Program-made: the position numbers and the translations under genes
Assembly: GCF_034048115.1 (NCBI RefSeq)
Contig: NZ_CP139145.1
Coordinates: forward strand, 1,550,001-1,614,000
From: Pseudarthrobacter sp. IC2-21
GTDB lineage: Bacteria; Actinomycetota; Actinomycetes; Actinomycetales; Micrococcaceae
Direction of reading: 5' to 3'
DNA length: 64,000 nucleotides
In this document: positions 1 to 7,877 of the stretch, piece by piece
Position numbering within the stretch: position 1 is the stretch's first letter
Layout of the letters: the number at the start of each line of letters is the position of its first letter
The notes under the pieces: generated by a model
What the model was told of the DNA's origin: nothing
Database searches by the model: none
The model's input: the letters and a program-made list of their open reading frames with translations, nothing else

Positions 1-804
1 TCCCGCGACCATCCCGAGCCCGTAAAGGGCAACAACCAGCGGCAGCAGGGACGCAGGAATGCCGGCCACCAGCGTCATGGTGTGGGCAATGTAGGTGTAC
101 GTAGCAAAGAAGCCGCCAAAGCCCACAATGCCGATGAGGATGGCCAGCCAGACCTGCAACCGTTTGAGTGCACCCAGCTCGCGGCGGATGCTGGCGTCCG
201 GGTGGGGCGCTTGGAACGGCACGAATTTCCACAGCAGGACCAGCGTCAGGGCACCGATTGCGCCCACGACGACGAAGAGCAGCCGCCAGCCGAACGTCTG
301 GCCTACCCAGGTGGCGGCGGGAACGCCGATGACGTTGGAAACGGACAGGCCGGCCATCACCATGGAAATGGCCCAGCCGCGTCTGCTGGCCGGAACCAGG
401 GAGGCGGCGATCACGGCCGCGACGCCAAAGAAGGCGCCGTGCGGTAACCCGGCCGCGAAACGTGAAACCAGCATGGTGCCGTAGTCCGGAGCCAGGTAGG
501 ACGTCAGGTTGGCCAAGGTGAAGAACAGCATCAGGCCCAGGGCGAGGTGTTTGCGGGGGAGTTTTGCGCCTACAGCTGCGAGGAGCGGGGCACCCACCAC
601 GACTCCCAATGCGTAGGCGGAAATGAGGTGTCCGGCTTCCGGGGTGCTGATGTTGAGTCCCTGCTCCACCTCCTTGAGCAGTCCCATCATGGTGAATTCC
701 GTGACGCCGATTCCCACGCCGCCCATGGCCAAAGCGAAGATGGCCGCACCGATATTGGGAGTCTTGACTCTGGACGTCAGGGGCGTTCGGGTGGTGCTGC
801 TCAT
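1..804 (-). CDS. MFS transporter, DHA1/AraJ-like drug or sugar efflux (partial)
   Basis: The reading frame runs from an ATG at 804 off the left edge of the window, 268 codons without a stop, so the C-terminus is missing. The translation begins MSSTTRTPLTSRV and contains repeated hydrophobic segments such as GAAIFALAMGGVGIGVTEF and HLALGLMLFFTLANLTSYLA. An RFAAGLPHGAFFGVAAVIAA stretch and a short basic/polar loop (HPDASIRRELG) precede the second half. This pattern fits the 12-TM major facilitator superfamily, DHA1 branch (AraJ/CmlA-like proton-coupled exporters in the inner membrane). The substrate cannot be read from the sequence. It is transcribed away from the Nudix gene. The 300-bp region upstream carries three 17-bp direct repeats that could be an operator. 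Confidence 0.85.
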   Translation of the reverse strand, partial: MSSTTRTPLTSRVKTPNIGAAIFALAMGGVGIGVTEFTMMGLLKEVEQGLNISTPEAGHLISAYALGVVVGAPLLAAVGAKLPRKHLALGLMLFFTLANLTSYLAPDYGTMLVSRFAAGLPHGAFFGVAAVIAASLVPASRRGWAISMVMAGLSVSNVIGVPAATWVGQTFGWRLLFVVVGAIGALTLVLLWKFVPFQAPHPDASIRRELGALKRLQVWLAILIGIVGFGGFFATYTYIAHTMTLVAGIPASLLPLVVALYGLGMVAG

Positions 805-1104
805 GTGCCTGCTTTTCGGGGAGGATGCTGGATTCGGGGAGAATGCCGGGGAAGTGCCGGCGAAATGGGCAGCCGGGCCAACCTAGGCAACCCCGATTCC
901 GGTGCAGGTATTCCAAGGCGGCCGCCGACCAAGGCCTGCCGTCCATTGTTCCCTATTGGGGGGTGTTCCCTATTTGCGGGTGTTCCCTGATGCGGGCACG
1001 CTACCGTCGGGTGCACCTGCCACGTCAAAAGGATTCCGTCAACGAACATGCCCGTCCGGGCCGGTGCGGCTTCACTCACCGGCCCGCGCTCATAGACTGG
1101 GGCG
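805..1104. other. Divergent intergenic region with three 17-bp tandem direct repeats
   Basis: This region separates the minus-strand MFS gene from the plus-strand Nudix gene. It contains TGTTCCCT at 947, 964 and 981, each 17 bp apart and followed by AT or GAT and a G-rich tail. I see no convincing small ORF here. Confidence 0.6.
947..997. repeat. Three imperfect 17-bp tandem repeats (TGTTCCCT core)
   Basis: The cores TGTTCCCT at 947-954, 964-971 and 981-988 have exactly 17-bp spacing, with units TGTTCCCTATTGGGGGG, TGTTCCCTATTTGCGGG and TGTTCCCTGATGCGGGC. They lie about 140-190 bp upstream of the MFS start and about 110-150 bp upstream of the Nudix start. Tandem operator sites for a regulator are one reading. 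Confidence 0.55.
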
Positions 1105-1557
1105 GTGAGTGAACAGATACAGGTAGTTGGCGCCGCAATTCTCGACTCGTTGGAGCACCCCGCGCGCCTGTTGGTGGCACGGCGGACGGCTCCCGAACAG
1201 TTTGCCGGGCTCTGGGAATTCCCCGGCGGCAAGGTTGAAGCCGGCGAGGAGTGTGAGGCTGCGCTGCACCGTGAACTCGGTGAGGAACTGGGCGTCAGGG
1301 TCCGGCTCGGGGCAGAGCTCCACGCGGAGGCCCCCGACGGCTGGCGGCTGAATGAGCGGGCCAGCATGAGGGTATGGCCGGCGGAAATCACCGATGGTGA
1401 ACCCCATCCGCTGGAGGACCACGACGAACTGCGCTGGATGGACCTGGCTGATGTTCAGGCTGTGCTGGGTCTTCCCTGGATTCCTGCCGACTTTCCCATC
1501 GTCCAGGCTCTGCTGGATTCGCTCAGCACCCAGGTGGCCAACGCCCGCACCTCCTGA
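1105..1557 (+). CDS. Nudix hydrolase, MutT/8-oxo-dGTP diphosphatase-like
   Basis: This 150-residue protein starts at a GTG at 1105. It has a complete Nudix box: a Gly in FPGGKVEAGEE, then REL and EEL-G after the required spacing at residues about 43-65, which supplies the Mg-binding glutamates. The opening VVGAAILDSLEHPARLLVARRTAPEQFAGLWEFPGG is typical of MutT enzymes that hydrolyse 8-oxo-dGTP to 8-oxo-dGMP and so prevent A:T to C:G mutations. Length matches MutT (about 130-150). It is monocistronic; the next gene (radical SAM) is convergent, ending 16 bp away. Other Nudix substrates, such as CTP or other oxidised nucleotides, cannot be excluded. Confidence 0.85.
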   Translation: MSEQIQVVGAAILDSLEHPARLLVARRTAPEQFAGLWEFPGGKVEAGEECEAALHRELGEELGVRVRLGAELHAEAPDGWRLNERASMRVWPAEITDGEPHPLEDHDELRWMDLADVQAVLGLPWIPADFPIVQALLDSLSTQVANARTS

Positions 1558-1572
1558 ATTGCCCGCCGTATG

Positions 1573-2688
1573 TCAGAAGAGGGTTGGCTGGCCAAGTGCC
1601 GGTTCCCCGGTGCGGGCCCGCGCAGGCGTGCCGGCCTTCCCGGAAACCGGCAGGATGCCCTCCGGGTACTGTGCTTCTTCGCTGCGGGGATCATCCTCCA
1701 GATCACGGTGGCTGAACCCGTGCCCGCTGGTGAAGCCGTGCCGTTGCTTGAAATAGCGCACCTTGGACGCGAGCCAGGTCCGGTACTCCTTGGACGCATA
1801 CGAACCTGTGCCGTAGAGGCGCCGGTAGCGGCCGGCGAGGTCCGGGTGGTTTTTGGCGATCCACTGCATGAACCATTCCCGGGTGCCGGGTTTCAGGTAT
1901 AGGGCGCCGGCCGTCACCCCCGTGGCGCCGGCAGCGGCCAGGGATCCGAAGAGGGCATCCAAGGCTTCGTCGCTGTCTGAAAGCCACGGCAGGATGGGCA
2001 TGGCCATCACGCCGCAGGGGAGTCCGGCGTCGCGTAAGCGGGCGACGAGCTTGAGCCGTGCCCGCGGCCCCGGCGTTCCCGGTTCCACAGCTTCTGACAA
2101 CGCCTCGTCCGTCATGGCAAGCGAGATGCCCACACCCACCGGAACCTGGGCAGCAGCGTGCTTCAGGAGCGGAATGTCACGTGCCAGCAGGGTCCCCTTG
2201 GTGAGGATGGACAGCGGTGTCCCGGAGTCCGCCAGCGCCGCAATAATTCCCGGCATCAACCGGTAGCGGCCCTCGGCCCGCTGGTAGGGGTCCGTATTGG
2301 TGCCCAGGGCTACCTGATGGCGGCCCCAGGAAGGCTTGGCCAGTTCCTTCCGCAGTATCTCGGCGGCATTGACTTTGACCACTACCTGGCTGTCGAAATC
2401 CAGTCCGGCGTCGAAGTCCAGGTACGTATGGCTTTTGCGTGCGAAGCAGTAGACGCAGGCATGGCTGCAGCCCCGGTAGGGGTTGACCGTCCACTCGAAG
2501 GGCATTTTTGAACCGGAAACCACCTTGTTGAGCACCGATTTGGCGGTGACCTCATGGAAGGTGATGCCGGCGAATTCGGGAGTGGTGACTGACCGGACCA
2601 GCCCGGCGAGCGGTAACAGCGCGGGGGATGGCGCGCTTCCGGCGTCGTCGGCAGGCCGCTGCATTAGTGCTTGTGCATCCCATCTCAT
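1573..2688 (-). CDS. Rv2578c-family radical SAM protein
   Basis: This 371-residue protein carries a radical SAM cluster motif CSHACVYC within NPYRGCSHACVYCFARKSH (residues about 72-90), which binds the [4Fe-4S] cluster that cleaves S-adenosylmethionine. The N-terminal LNKVVSGSKMPFEWTVNPYRGC context and a later GALYLKPGTREWFMQWI stretch match the Rv2578c-type actinobacterial family, distantly related to the spore photoproduct lyase group. The reaction is unknown. The start at 2688 is favoured because a LexA-type palindrome lies 10 bp upstream and overlaps a plausible promoter, suggesting induction by DNA damage. The C-terminus ends in LGQPTLF. Confidence 0.85.
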   Translation of the reverse strand: MRWDAQALMQRPADDAGSAPSPALLPLAGLVRSVTTPEFAGITFHEVTAKSVLNKVVSGSKMPFEWTVNPYRGCSHACVYCFARKSHTYLDFDAGLDFDSQVVVKVNAAEILRKELAKPSWGRHQVALGTNTDPYQRAEGRYRLMPGIIAALADSGTPLSILTKGTLLARDIPLLKHAAAQVPVGVGISLAMTDEALSEAVEPGTPGPRARLKLVARLRDAGLPCGVMAMPILPWLSDSDEALDALFGSLAAAGATGVTAGALYLKPGTREWFMQWIAKNHPDLAGRYRRLYGTGSYASKEYRTWLASKVRYFKQRHGFTSGHGFSHRDLEDDPRSEEAQYPEGILPVSGKAGTPARARTGEPALGQPTLF

Positions 2689-2697
2689 GCCCTCTAT

Positions 2698-2713
2698 TCG
2701 AAGATATGTTCGA
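2698..2713 (-). promoter_or_regulatory. SOS (LexA) box upstream of the radical SAM gene
   Basis: The sequence TCGAAGATATGTTCGA matches the actinobacterial SOS consensus TCGAAC-N4-GTTCGA in 11 of 12 fixed positions. On the minus strand it lies between a possible -35 (TTGACT, complement of 2719-2724) and the start codon at 2688, so LexA bound here would block RNA polymerase. Being a near-perfect palindrome 10 bp from a gene start makes chance unlikely. Confidence 0.75.
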
Positions 2714-2774
2714 ACTTAAGTCAAGGACCGTCGCTCCGTGTTGCACGGCGGGACGTGGGCGGGCGGGAGGGCCC

Positions 2775-3419
2775 TTAGTCCAGGAGCTCCCAAACCACCG
2801 TAACGCCGGCGTTGAGACTGGCCTGGCCCGGCTCAACGCCGATGGCGTCGGCGGCGACGGCCCGCTCAAACCGGGCCACCGGGACCGGCCCCGCCGCAAG
2901 GGGGTGCTCGGCCACTGACAGCACCCGCCCAAGCGTCGCTGACGCCAGGGCAGCAAACTGCTCCGCCGCTGCAGCGGCATCCCGCCACGCGGCTTCGCGG
3001 GCCCTCGCCAGCATCGGGGATTCGTCCGCGAAGCCGAGCTCCAGTCCGTTCAGCCGCGCGTCGTCGCCGCCGGCTTCGACCACGGCGGCAATGACGGCGG
3101 AAGCAGCGGCCACCTGCCGGACCCTCACGGTGAGCATGCTGGACGCGACGTATCCTGCGACCTGTTGCCCCTCGCCCTCGCGCCAGATAAGTTCCGGCCG
3201 GACGTTAAGCCCGGAGGTCCTGATGTCCGGGGCTGCCACCCCATGCTGCCGGAGCGCAGCGGACACTGCCGCGGACGCTGTTCCGGCGTCGGCGTATGCG
3301 GCACCGACGCTGGCGCGCCGGCATTCGACGCCAACGGAAATGGTTAGCAGGTCAGGTGGCGCCTCGGCCGTGCCGGTGCCCGTCACGGTGACCGTTCTCA
3401 ACGTGGTGCCGTCCGCCAT
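2775..3419 (-). CDS. SIMPL-domain (DUF541) protein
   Basis: I place the start at 3419 (MADGTTLRTVTVTGTGTAEAPPD), giving 214 residues. An upstream in-frame extension would lie inside the preceding gene, whose TGA ends one base before this ATG. The VTVTGTGTAEAPPDLLTISVGVE opening, the repeated beta-rich segments and the C-terminal ITVVWELLD-like strand (here VTVVWELLD) are typical of the SIMPL/DUF541 family (YggE, BP26), which forms beta-rich oligomers often linked to oxidative stress. No signal peptide is evident, unlike YggE. The near-contiguous junction with the upstream HExxH-protein gene indicates one transcript. Confidence 0.8.
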   Translation of the reverse strand: MADGTTLRTVTVTGTGTAEAPPDLLTISVGVECRRASVGAAYADAGTASAAVSAALRQHGVAAPDIRTSGLNVRPELIWREGEGQQVAGYVASSMLTVRVRQVAAASAVIAAVVEAGGDDARLNGLELGFADESPMLARAREAAWRDAAAAAEQFAALASATLGRVLSVAEHPLAAGPVPVARFERAVAADAIGVEPGQASLNAGVTVVWELLD

Positions 3420-3420
3420 G

Positions 3421-4026
3421 TCACGCCTCGATTCCGCCGGCTCCGCCAGGAGCCGGCCTTGGTGTCCCGCCGTCAACATAAGGCCCGTCAGCATAACCGC
3501 CGTCGACATAAGGCCCGTCAGCGTAACCGCCGTCAGCGTAACCGCCGGCAGCGTAACCGCCGGCAGCCAGGCCCGCCTGCCGTTCGAAGAAGTTGGCGGC
3601 GGCCGGATTCCCGGTCCTCAGCTGTGACCAGCCCGCAGCCAGGAAGTACAGCGGCAGGAAAGGCAGCCCCAAGCACCAGGCGTACTGGCTGCAATGCTTT
3701 TCCTCGTGCCCGAGGAGGTCGGGCTGGTTCAAGAGCTGTTCGGCGCGGATCCGGCAGATGACCACGTTGCCCACGGTGAACGCTCCCGCGAAGGGGATGC
3801 GCCACGTGTAACCTGACGCGATGACCAGGCCCCGCGGGCCCTGTCTGAGGGCCGTGCCTGCGGCCCGGGCCAGAAGAAGGCCAAGCAGGGTTGTTCCGTT
3901 GGCCAGGTTGGCGAGCTTTCGTGCCTGCTGGCCCGCCGTCAGGGGCTGCGGAGTGTGCGTTCCCGCTGCTGATTCCTGCACGCGCGGCATTGGCCAGACC
4001 CTTGCCAGCCGCCGACGTTCTGTCAT
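3421..4026 (-). CDS. Hypothetical protein with HExxH-like motif and GGYADG/GPYVDG tail repeats
   Basis: The family is not recognised. I choose the ATG at 4026 (MTERRRLARV, 201 residues) over an in-frame start 26 codons upstream, because the upstream stretch looks non-coding. The middle contains LLGHEEKHCSQYAWCLGLPFLPLYFLAAGW, with a zinc-peptidase-like HExxH motif followed by a hydrophobic segment, reminiscent of small putative metallopeptidase domains. The last about 40 residues are tandem repeats of GGYADG/GPYVDG. At the DNA level these are 15-bp units between about 3475 and 3567, so repeat number may vary between strains. It is translated just ahead of the SIMPL protein. Function unknown. 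Confidence 0.65.
   Translation of the reverse strand: MTERRRLARVWPMPRVQESAAGTHTPQPLTAGQQARKLANLANGTTLLGLLLARAAGTALRQGPRGLVIASGYTWRIPFAGAFTVGNVVICRIRAEQLLNQPDLLGHEEKHCSQYAWCLGLPFLPLYFLAAGWSQLRTGNPAAANFFERQAGLAAGGYAAGGYADGGYADGPYVDGGYADGPYVDGGTPRPAPGGAGGIEA
3475..3567 (-). repeat. 15-bp coding tandem repeats (GGY-A/V-D motif)
   Basis: Variants of the 15-mer GTCAGCGTAACCGCC recur in direct array in the 3' end of the HExxH-protein gene. Two unit types alternate, GGYAD and GPYVD. The period is a multiple of 3, so copy-number change would keep the frame. Confidence 0.7.
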
Positions 4027-4108
4027 GAGGCCATGGTAGCCGGAGGGTTCAATTAGACTGGTGGATAGTGGCCGCCGGTACTTCTCCAGTCGGTAATTTT
4101 CCAACGGG

Positions 4109-4257
4109 GTGTTTCGCCTGTGGCCCTGCCCTGGTTATCGAGTGCATCCGTCCTGCACGGATGCACGACATAACCTGCCAGTGACGGATGCGCTGCCGGG
4201 AGACCGTGCACTGCGGCACCTGCACCGGCAGCCACGACTCGTAGCTAAGAACAGTAG
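4109..4257 (+). promoter_or_regulatory. Structured pheS leader with two hairpins
   Basis: Hairpin 1 is a perfect 10-bp stem (4142-4151 with 4157-4166; GTGCATCCGT and ACGGATGCAC) with a 5-nt loop. Hairpin 2 pairs 4192-4198 with 4226-4232 and, inside, 4206-4210 with 4221-4225. Neither is followed by a U-tract. A GTG-initiated frame of 50 codons (4109-4261) crosses both and ends at a TGA overlapping the pheS ATG. Whether it is translated, or the hairpins act as an attenuator, is unknown. Confidence 0.45.
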
Positions 4258-5319
4258 ATGACTGAAACTTTGCCGGGCGCCCCCATCCCGAATCCCATGG
4301 ATGAAGCCGCCATCACTGCCGCTGTAGACCAGGCCATCGCCGCCATTGCCGGCGCCGGCTCCCTTGACGAACTCAAGGCGGTGAGGCTGGCCCACACCGG
4401 TGAGAAATCACCGCTGAGCCTGGCCAACCGCGAGATCGGCAAGCTCGCCAAGGACCAAAAGGCCGTGGCGGGCAAACTTATGGGCGCGTCCCGCGGCAAG
4501 GTCAACAAGGCGCTCGCGGACCGGACTGCCGAGCTGGAAGCCGAAAACGACGCCCGGATCCTGCTGGAAGAGACAGTGGACGTCACGGCCGCACCGCGCC
4601 GTCGTCGTGCCGGTGCCCGGCACCCGCTCTCCACCCTCCAGGACCGCGTGGCGGACATCTTCGTGGGCATGGGCTGGGAAATTGCCGAAGGCCCCGAGGT
4701 TGAATCCGAATGGTTCAACTTCGATGCGCTGAACTTCAAGCCGGACCACCCGGCCCGCGAAATGCAGGACACGTTCTTCGTTGAGCCGCCCGAGGCACAC
4801 CTGGTGATGCGGACCCACACCTCCCCGGTGCAGGTCCGCTCCATGCTCGAACGCGAGGTGCCGATCTATGTGCTTTGCCCGGGCAAGGTGTTCCGCACGG
4901 ACGAGTTGGACGCCACCCACACGCCGGTCTTCCACCAGTTCGAGGGCCTGGCCATCGACAAGGACCTGAGCATGGCGGACCTCCTGGGCACGCTGGAGCA
5001 CTTCACCCGGCAGATGTTCGGTGACGAAGCCCAGGTGCGGCTGCGCCCGAACTACTTCCCGTTCACCGAGCCGTCCGCCGAACTGGACATCTGGCACCCG
5101 GGCGCCAAGGGCGGCCCGCGCTGGATCGAATGGGGCGGCTGCGGCATGGTCAACCCCAACGTGCTCCGCGCAGCGGGCATCGACCCGGACATCTATTCAG
5201 GTTTTGCCTTCGGCATGGGCATCGAGCGTGCGCTGATGTTCCGCAACGAAGTGGGCGACATGCGCGACATGATCGAAGGCGACGTACGTTTCAGCGAGCA
5301 CTTCGGGATGGAGATCTAA
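4258..5319 (+). CDS. pheS: Phenylalanine--tRNA ligase alpha subunit
   Basis: This 353-residue catalytic alpha chain of the (alpha-beta)2 enzyme charges tRNA-Phe with phenylalanine in the cytoplasm. An N-terminal coiled-coil region (residues about 15-110) is followed by the class II core. The core includes HPLSTLQDRVADIFVGMGWEIAEGPEVESEWFNFDALN, motif 2 (FRTDELDATHTPVFHQFEGL) and motif 3 (GFAFGMGIERALMFR). Length is normal for the family. The pheT GTG follows after a 2-bp gap, so the subunits are co-translated in equal amounts. The region upstream is a structured leader. Confidence 0.97.
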   Translation: MTETLPGAPIPNPMDEAAITAAVDQAIAAIAGAGSLDELKAVRLAHTGEKSPLSLANREIGKLAKDQKAVAGKLMGASRGKVNKALADRTAELEAENDARILLEETVDVTAAPRRRRAGARHPLSTLQDRVADIFVGMGWEIAEGPEVESEWFNFDALNFKPDHPAREMQDTFFVEPPEAHLVMRTHTSPVQVRSMLEREVPIYVLCPGKVFRTDELDATHTPVFHQFEGLAIDKDLSMADLLGTLEHFTRQMFGDEAQVRLRPNYFPFTEPSAELDIWHPGAKGGPRWIEWGGCGMVNPNVLRAAGIDPDIYSGFAFGMGIERALMFRNEVGDMRDMIEGDVRFSEHFGMEI

Positions 5320-5321
5320 CA

Positions 5322-7865
5322 GTGCGTATCCCAATTTCCTGGCTGCGTGAATTCGCAGCAGTACCGGCCGGGGCAACGGCCGAAGACGTGATGGCCGAAC
5401 TGGTCAAGGTGGGCTTTGAAGAAGAGGCCGTCCACCGCCCCACGGACACCCTGCAGGGCCCCATCGTGGTGGGCCAGGTCCTGAGCATCGTCAAGGAACC
5501 GCAGACCAACGGCAAAACCATCAACTGGTGCCAGGTCCGCGTGGTCCCCGAAGGCCAGGCGCAGACCCTGACCGGTGAGGGCATCGACCCCTCCGGAGTG
5601 CAGGGGATCATCTGCGGCGCCCACAACTTCGTGGCAGGCGACAAGGTGGTGGTCACCCTGCCCGGCGCGGTCCTGCCCGGCGACTTCCGGATCTCCGCGC
5701 GGATGACTTACGGCCACCTCTCGGCGGGCATGATCGCTTCCGTCCGCGAACTCGGCATCGGCGATGACCACGACGGCATCCTGGTCCTGTCCCGGATCGG
5801 ACTGGACCCGGAAATCGGTACGGATGCCATGGACCTGCTCGGTCTCTACGATCAGGCAGCGGAGATCAACGTGACCCCGGACCGCGGCTACGCGTTCTCC
5901 ATCCGTGGAGCGGCCCGTGAATACGCCCACGCCACGGGCACCGAGTTCACCGATCCGGCCACCAAGGTCCAGGCCCCCGCGGAGCTCTCAGGCGGCTACG
6001 GGGTCAAGCTCAACGACGACGCGCCCATCTACGGCAAGCCCGGCTGCGACCGCTTTGTGGCCCGCACCATCCGCGGCGTGGACGCCACCAGGCCCACCCC
6101 GCCATGGATGACCTCGCGGCTGCGGCTGGCGGGCATCCGGTCCATCTCCCTGCCGGTGGACATCTCCAACTACGTCATGCTTGAGCTCGGCCAGCCCACG
6201 CACTGCTATGACCAGGACAAGCTGTCCGGCGACATTGTGGTCCGCCGTGCCGTCGCCGGGGAAAAGATCACCACCCTGGACGGCAAGGAACGCGCGCTGG
6301 ACGTCGAGGACCTCCTCATCACGGACGGTTCCGGTGCGATCGGGATCGCCGGCGTGATGGGCGGCGCCGCCACCGAGGTGAGCGATGCGACGTCGAACGT
6401 CCTGGTGGAGGCTGCGCACTTCGATGAGGTTTCGATCGGCCGCTCCCGCCGCCGCCACAAACTGCCCTCGGAAGCGTCCAAGCGCTTCGAGCGCGGCGTC
6501 GACTGGCACGTGGCGGACATCGCCGCCCAGCGTGTGGTTGACCTCCTGGTGGAGCTCGCCGGTGGCGTTGCTGACGAAGCCGGGACCGACGTCGGGACCG
6601 CGCCTGACGCCGTGACCATCGCGTTGCCGGCCGGCTTCGCCGCCCAGCGCATCGGCATCGACTTCACCGAGGAACAGATCGTCACCTCGCTGGAGGACCT
6701 CGGCGCCGTGGTGGAAAAGGCCGACGGCGGCTGGACGGTTACCGCCCCCAGCTGGCGCAACGACCTCGAGACCAAAGAGGACCTCACCGAGGAAATCGCC
6801 CGCCTGGTGGGCTACGACAAAATCCCCGCCACCCTCCCGGTGGCACCTCCCGGCCGTGGCCTGACCCGCGTGCAGCAGCAGCGTCGCCGGCTCATCCAGG
6901 CACTGGCGGACGCCGGCCTGACCGAAGTCCTGGCCTACCCGTTCGTTTCGAAGGCCGCCAACGAGACCTTCGGCGTCGCCGAGCCCGGGGCGGCCCGGAA
7001 CGCGATTAAGCTGGCCAACCCGATCAGCGAGGAACACGGCTACCTGCGGACCTCCATCCTCCCGGGCCTGATCGAGGTGGCCAAGCGGAACCACTCCCGC
7101 GGCTTCCGCGACCTGGCGTTGTTCGAATCCGGACTCGTGTTCCTGCCCACCGAGGGCATGGGTACCGATTCCATCCCGCCGCTCGGCGTCAAGCCCGCCG
7201 ATGAGGTGCTCGATGCACTGTACGACGGCGTCCCGGACCAGCCGCTGCACGTGGCCGCCGTCCTGACCGGCCATGATTCACCCGCCGCCGCGGGCCACAC
7301 GCCGCGGCTGTGGGACTGGGCGGACGCGTTGGATGTGGCCCGGCTCGCAGGGGACGTCCTGGGCGTGGAGATTGTGGTCAGCCAGGGTGCGCACCAGGCA
7401 TTCCATCCGGGCCGGGCGGCGAAGCTTTCGCTGCGAACCGGCGAGGTGGTGGGCTACGCGGGTGAGCTGCACCCGAAGCTCCTGGCTGCGCACGACATGC
7501 CCGCCCGCTCGGTGGCGCTGGAGTTCAACGCGGATGCCTTGTTCGAGGCGGCGGCGGACGTCATTGTGGCCCGCCACATCTCCACCTTCCCGGTGGCCAC
7601 CCAGGACGTTGCCCTGGTGGTGCCGCAGGACATCCCTGCGGACCAGGTCCTCGAAGCGCTGCGCGAAGGCGCCGGCGAACTGCTGGAAGACGTGGCGCTC
7701 TTCGACGTGTACGCCGGCAAGGGTATCGAGGAAGGCAAGAAGTCGCTGGCCTTCGGTTTGCGGTTCCGGGCAACGGACCGCACCCTGACCGCTGACGAGG
7801 CCTCTGCAGCCCGGGAGAGTGCCGTCGCCCTGGCCGCCGAGCGCTTCGGCGCCGTCCAGCGCTAG
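5322..7865 (+). CDS. pheT: Phenylalanine--tRNA ligase beta subunit
   Basis: This protein has 847 residues from the GTG at 5322 (MRIPISWLREFAAVPAGATAEDV), two bases after the pheS stop. A longer in-frame extension overlaps pheS and is not real. Domains in order are an N-terminal lobe, an EMAP-type tRNA-binding OB fold (about 40-150, with GIICGAHNFVAGDKVVVTLPGAVLPG), B3/B4 editing domain (about 230-400), B5 (about 430-500) and a C-terminal ferredoxin-fold anticodon-binding domain (about 755-847, ISTFPVATQDVALVVPQD...). The beta chain recognises tRNA-Phe and hydrolyses mischarged Tyr-tRNA-Phe. It forms an operon with pheS and perhaps the downstream phosphopantetheinyl transferase, which starts 12 bp later. 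Confidence 0.97.
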   Translation: MRIPISWLREFAAVPAGATAEDVMAELVKVGFEEEAVHRPTDTLQGPIVVGQVLSIVKEPQTNGKTINWCQVRVVPEGQAQTLTGEGIDPSGVQGIICGAHNFVAGDKVVVTLPGAVLPGDFRISARMTYGHLSAGMIASVRELGIGDDHDGILVLSRIGLDPEIGTDAMDLLGLYDQAAEINVTPDRGYAFSIRGAAREYAHATGTEFTDPATKVQAPAELSGGYGVKLNDDAPIYGKPGCDRFVARTIRGVDATRPTPPWMTSRLRLAGIRSISLPVDISNYVMLELGQPTHCYDQDKLSGDIVVRRAVAGEKITTLDGKERALDVEDLLITDGSGAIGIAGVMGGAATEVSDATSNVLVEAAHFDEVSIGRSRRRHKLPSEASKRFERGVDWHVADIAAQRVVDLLVELAGGVADEAGTDVGTAPDAVTIALPAGFAAQRIGIDFTEEQIVTSLEDLGAVVEKADGGWTVTAPSWRNDLETKEDLTEEIARLVGYDKIPATLPVAPPGRGLTRVQQQRRRLIQALADAGLTEVLAYPFVSKAANETFGVAEPGAARNAIKLANPISEEHGYLRTSILPGLIEVAKRNHSRGFRDLALFESGLVFLPTEGMGTDSIPPLGVKPADEVLDALYDGVPDQPLHVAAVLTGHDSPAAAGHTPRLWDWADALDVARLAGDVLGVEIVVSQGAHQAFHPGRAAKLSLRTGEVVGYAGELHPKLLAAHDMPARSVALEFNADALFEAAADVIVARHISTFPVATQDVALVVPQDIPADQVLEALREGAGELLEDVALFDVYAGKGIEEGKKSLAFGLRFRATDRTLTADEASAARESAVALAAERFGAVQR

Positions 7866-7877
7866 GCACTGATCTCC

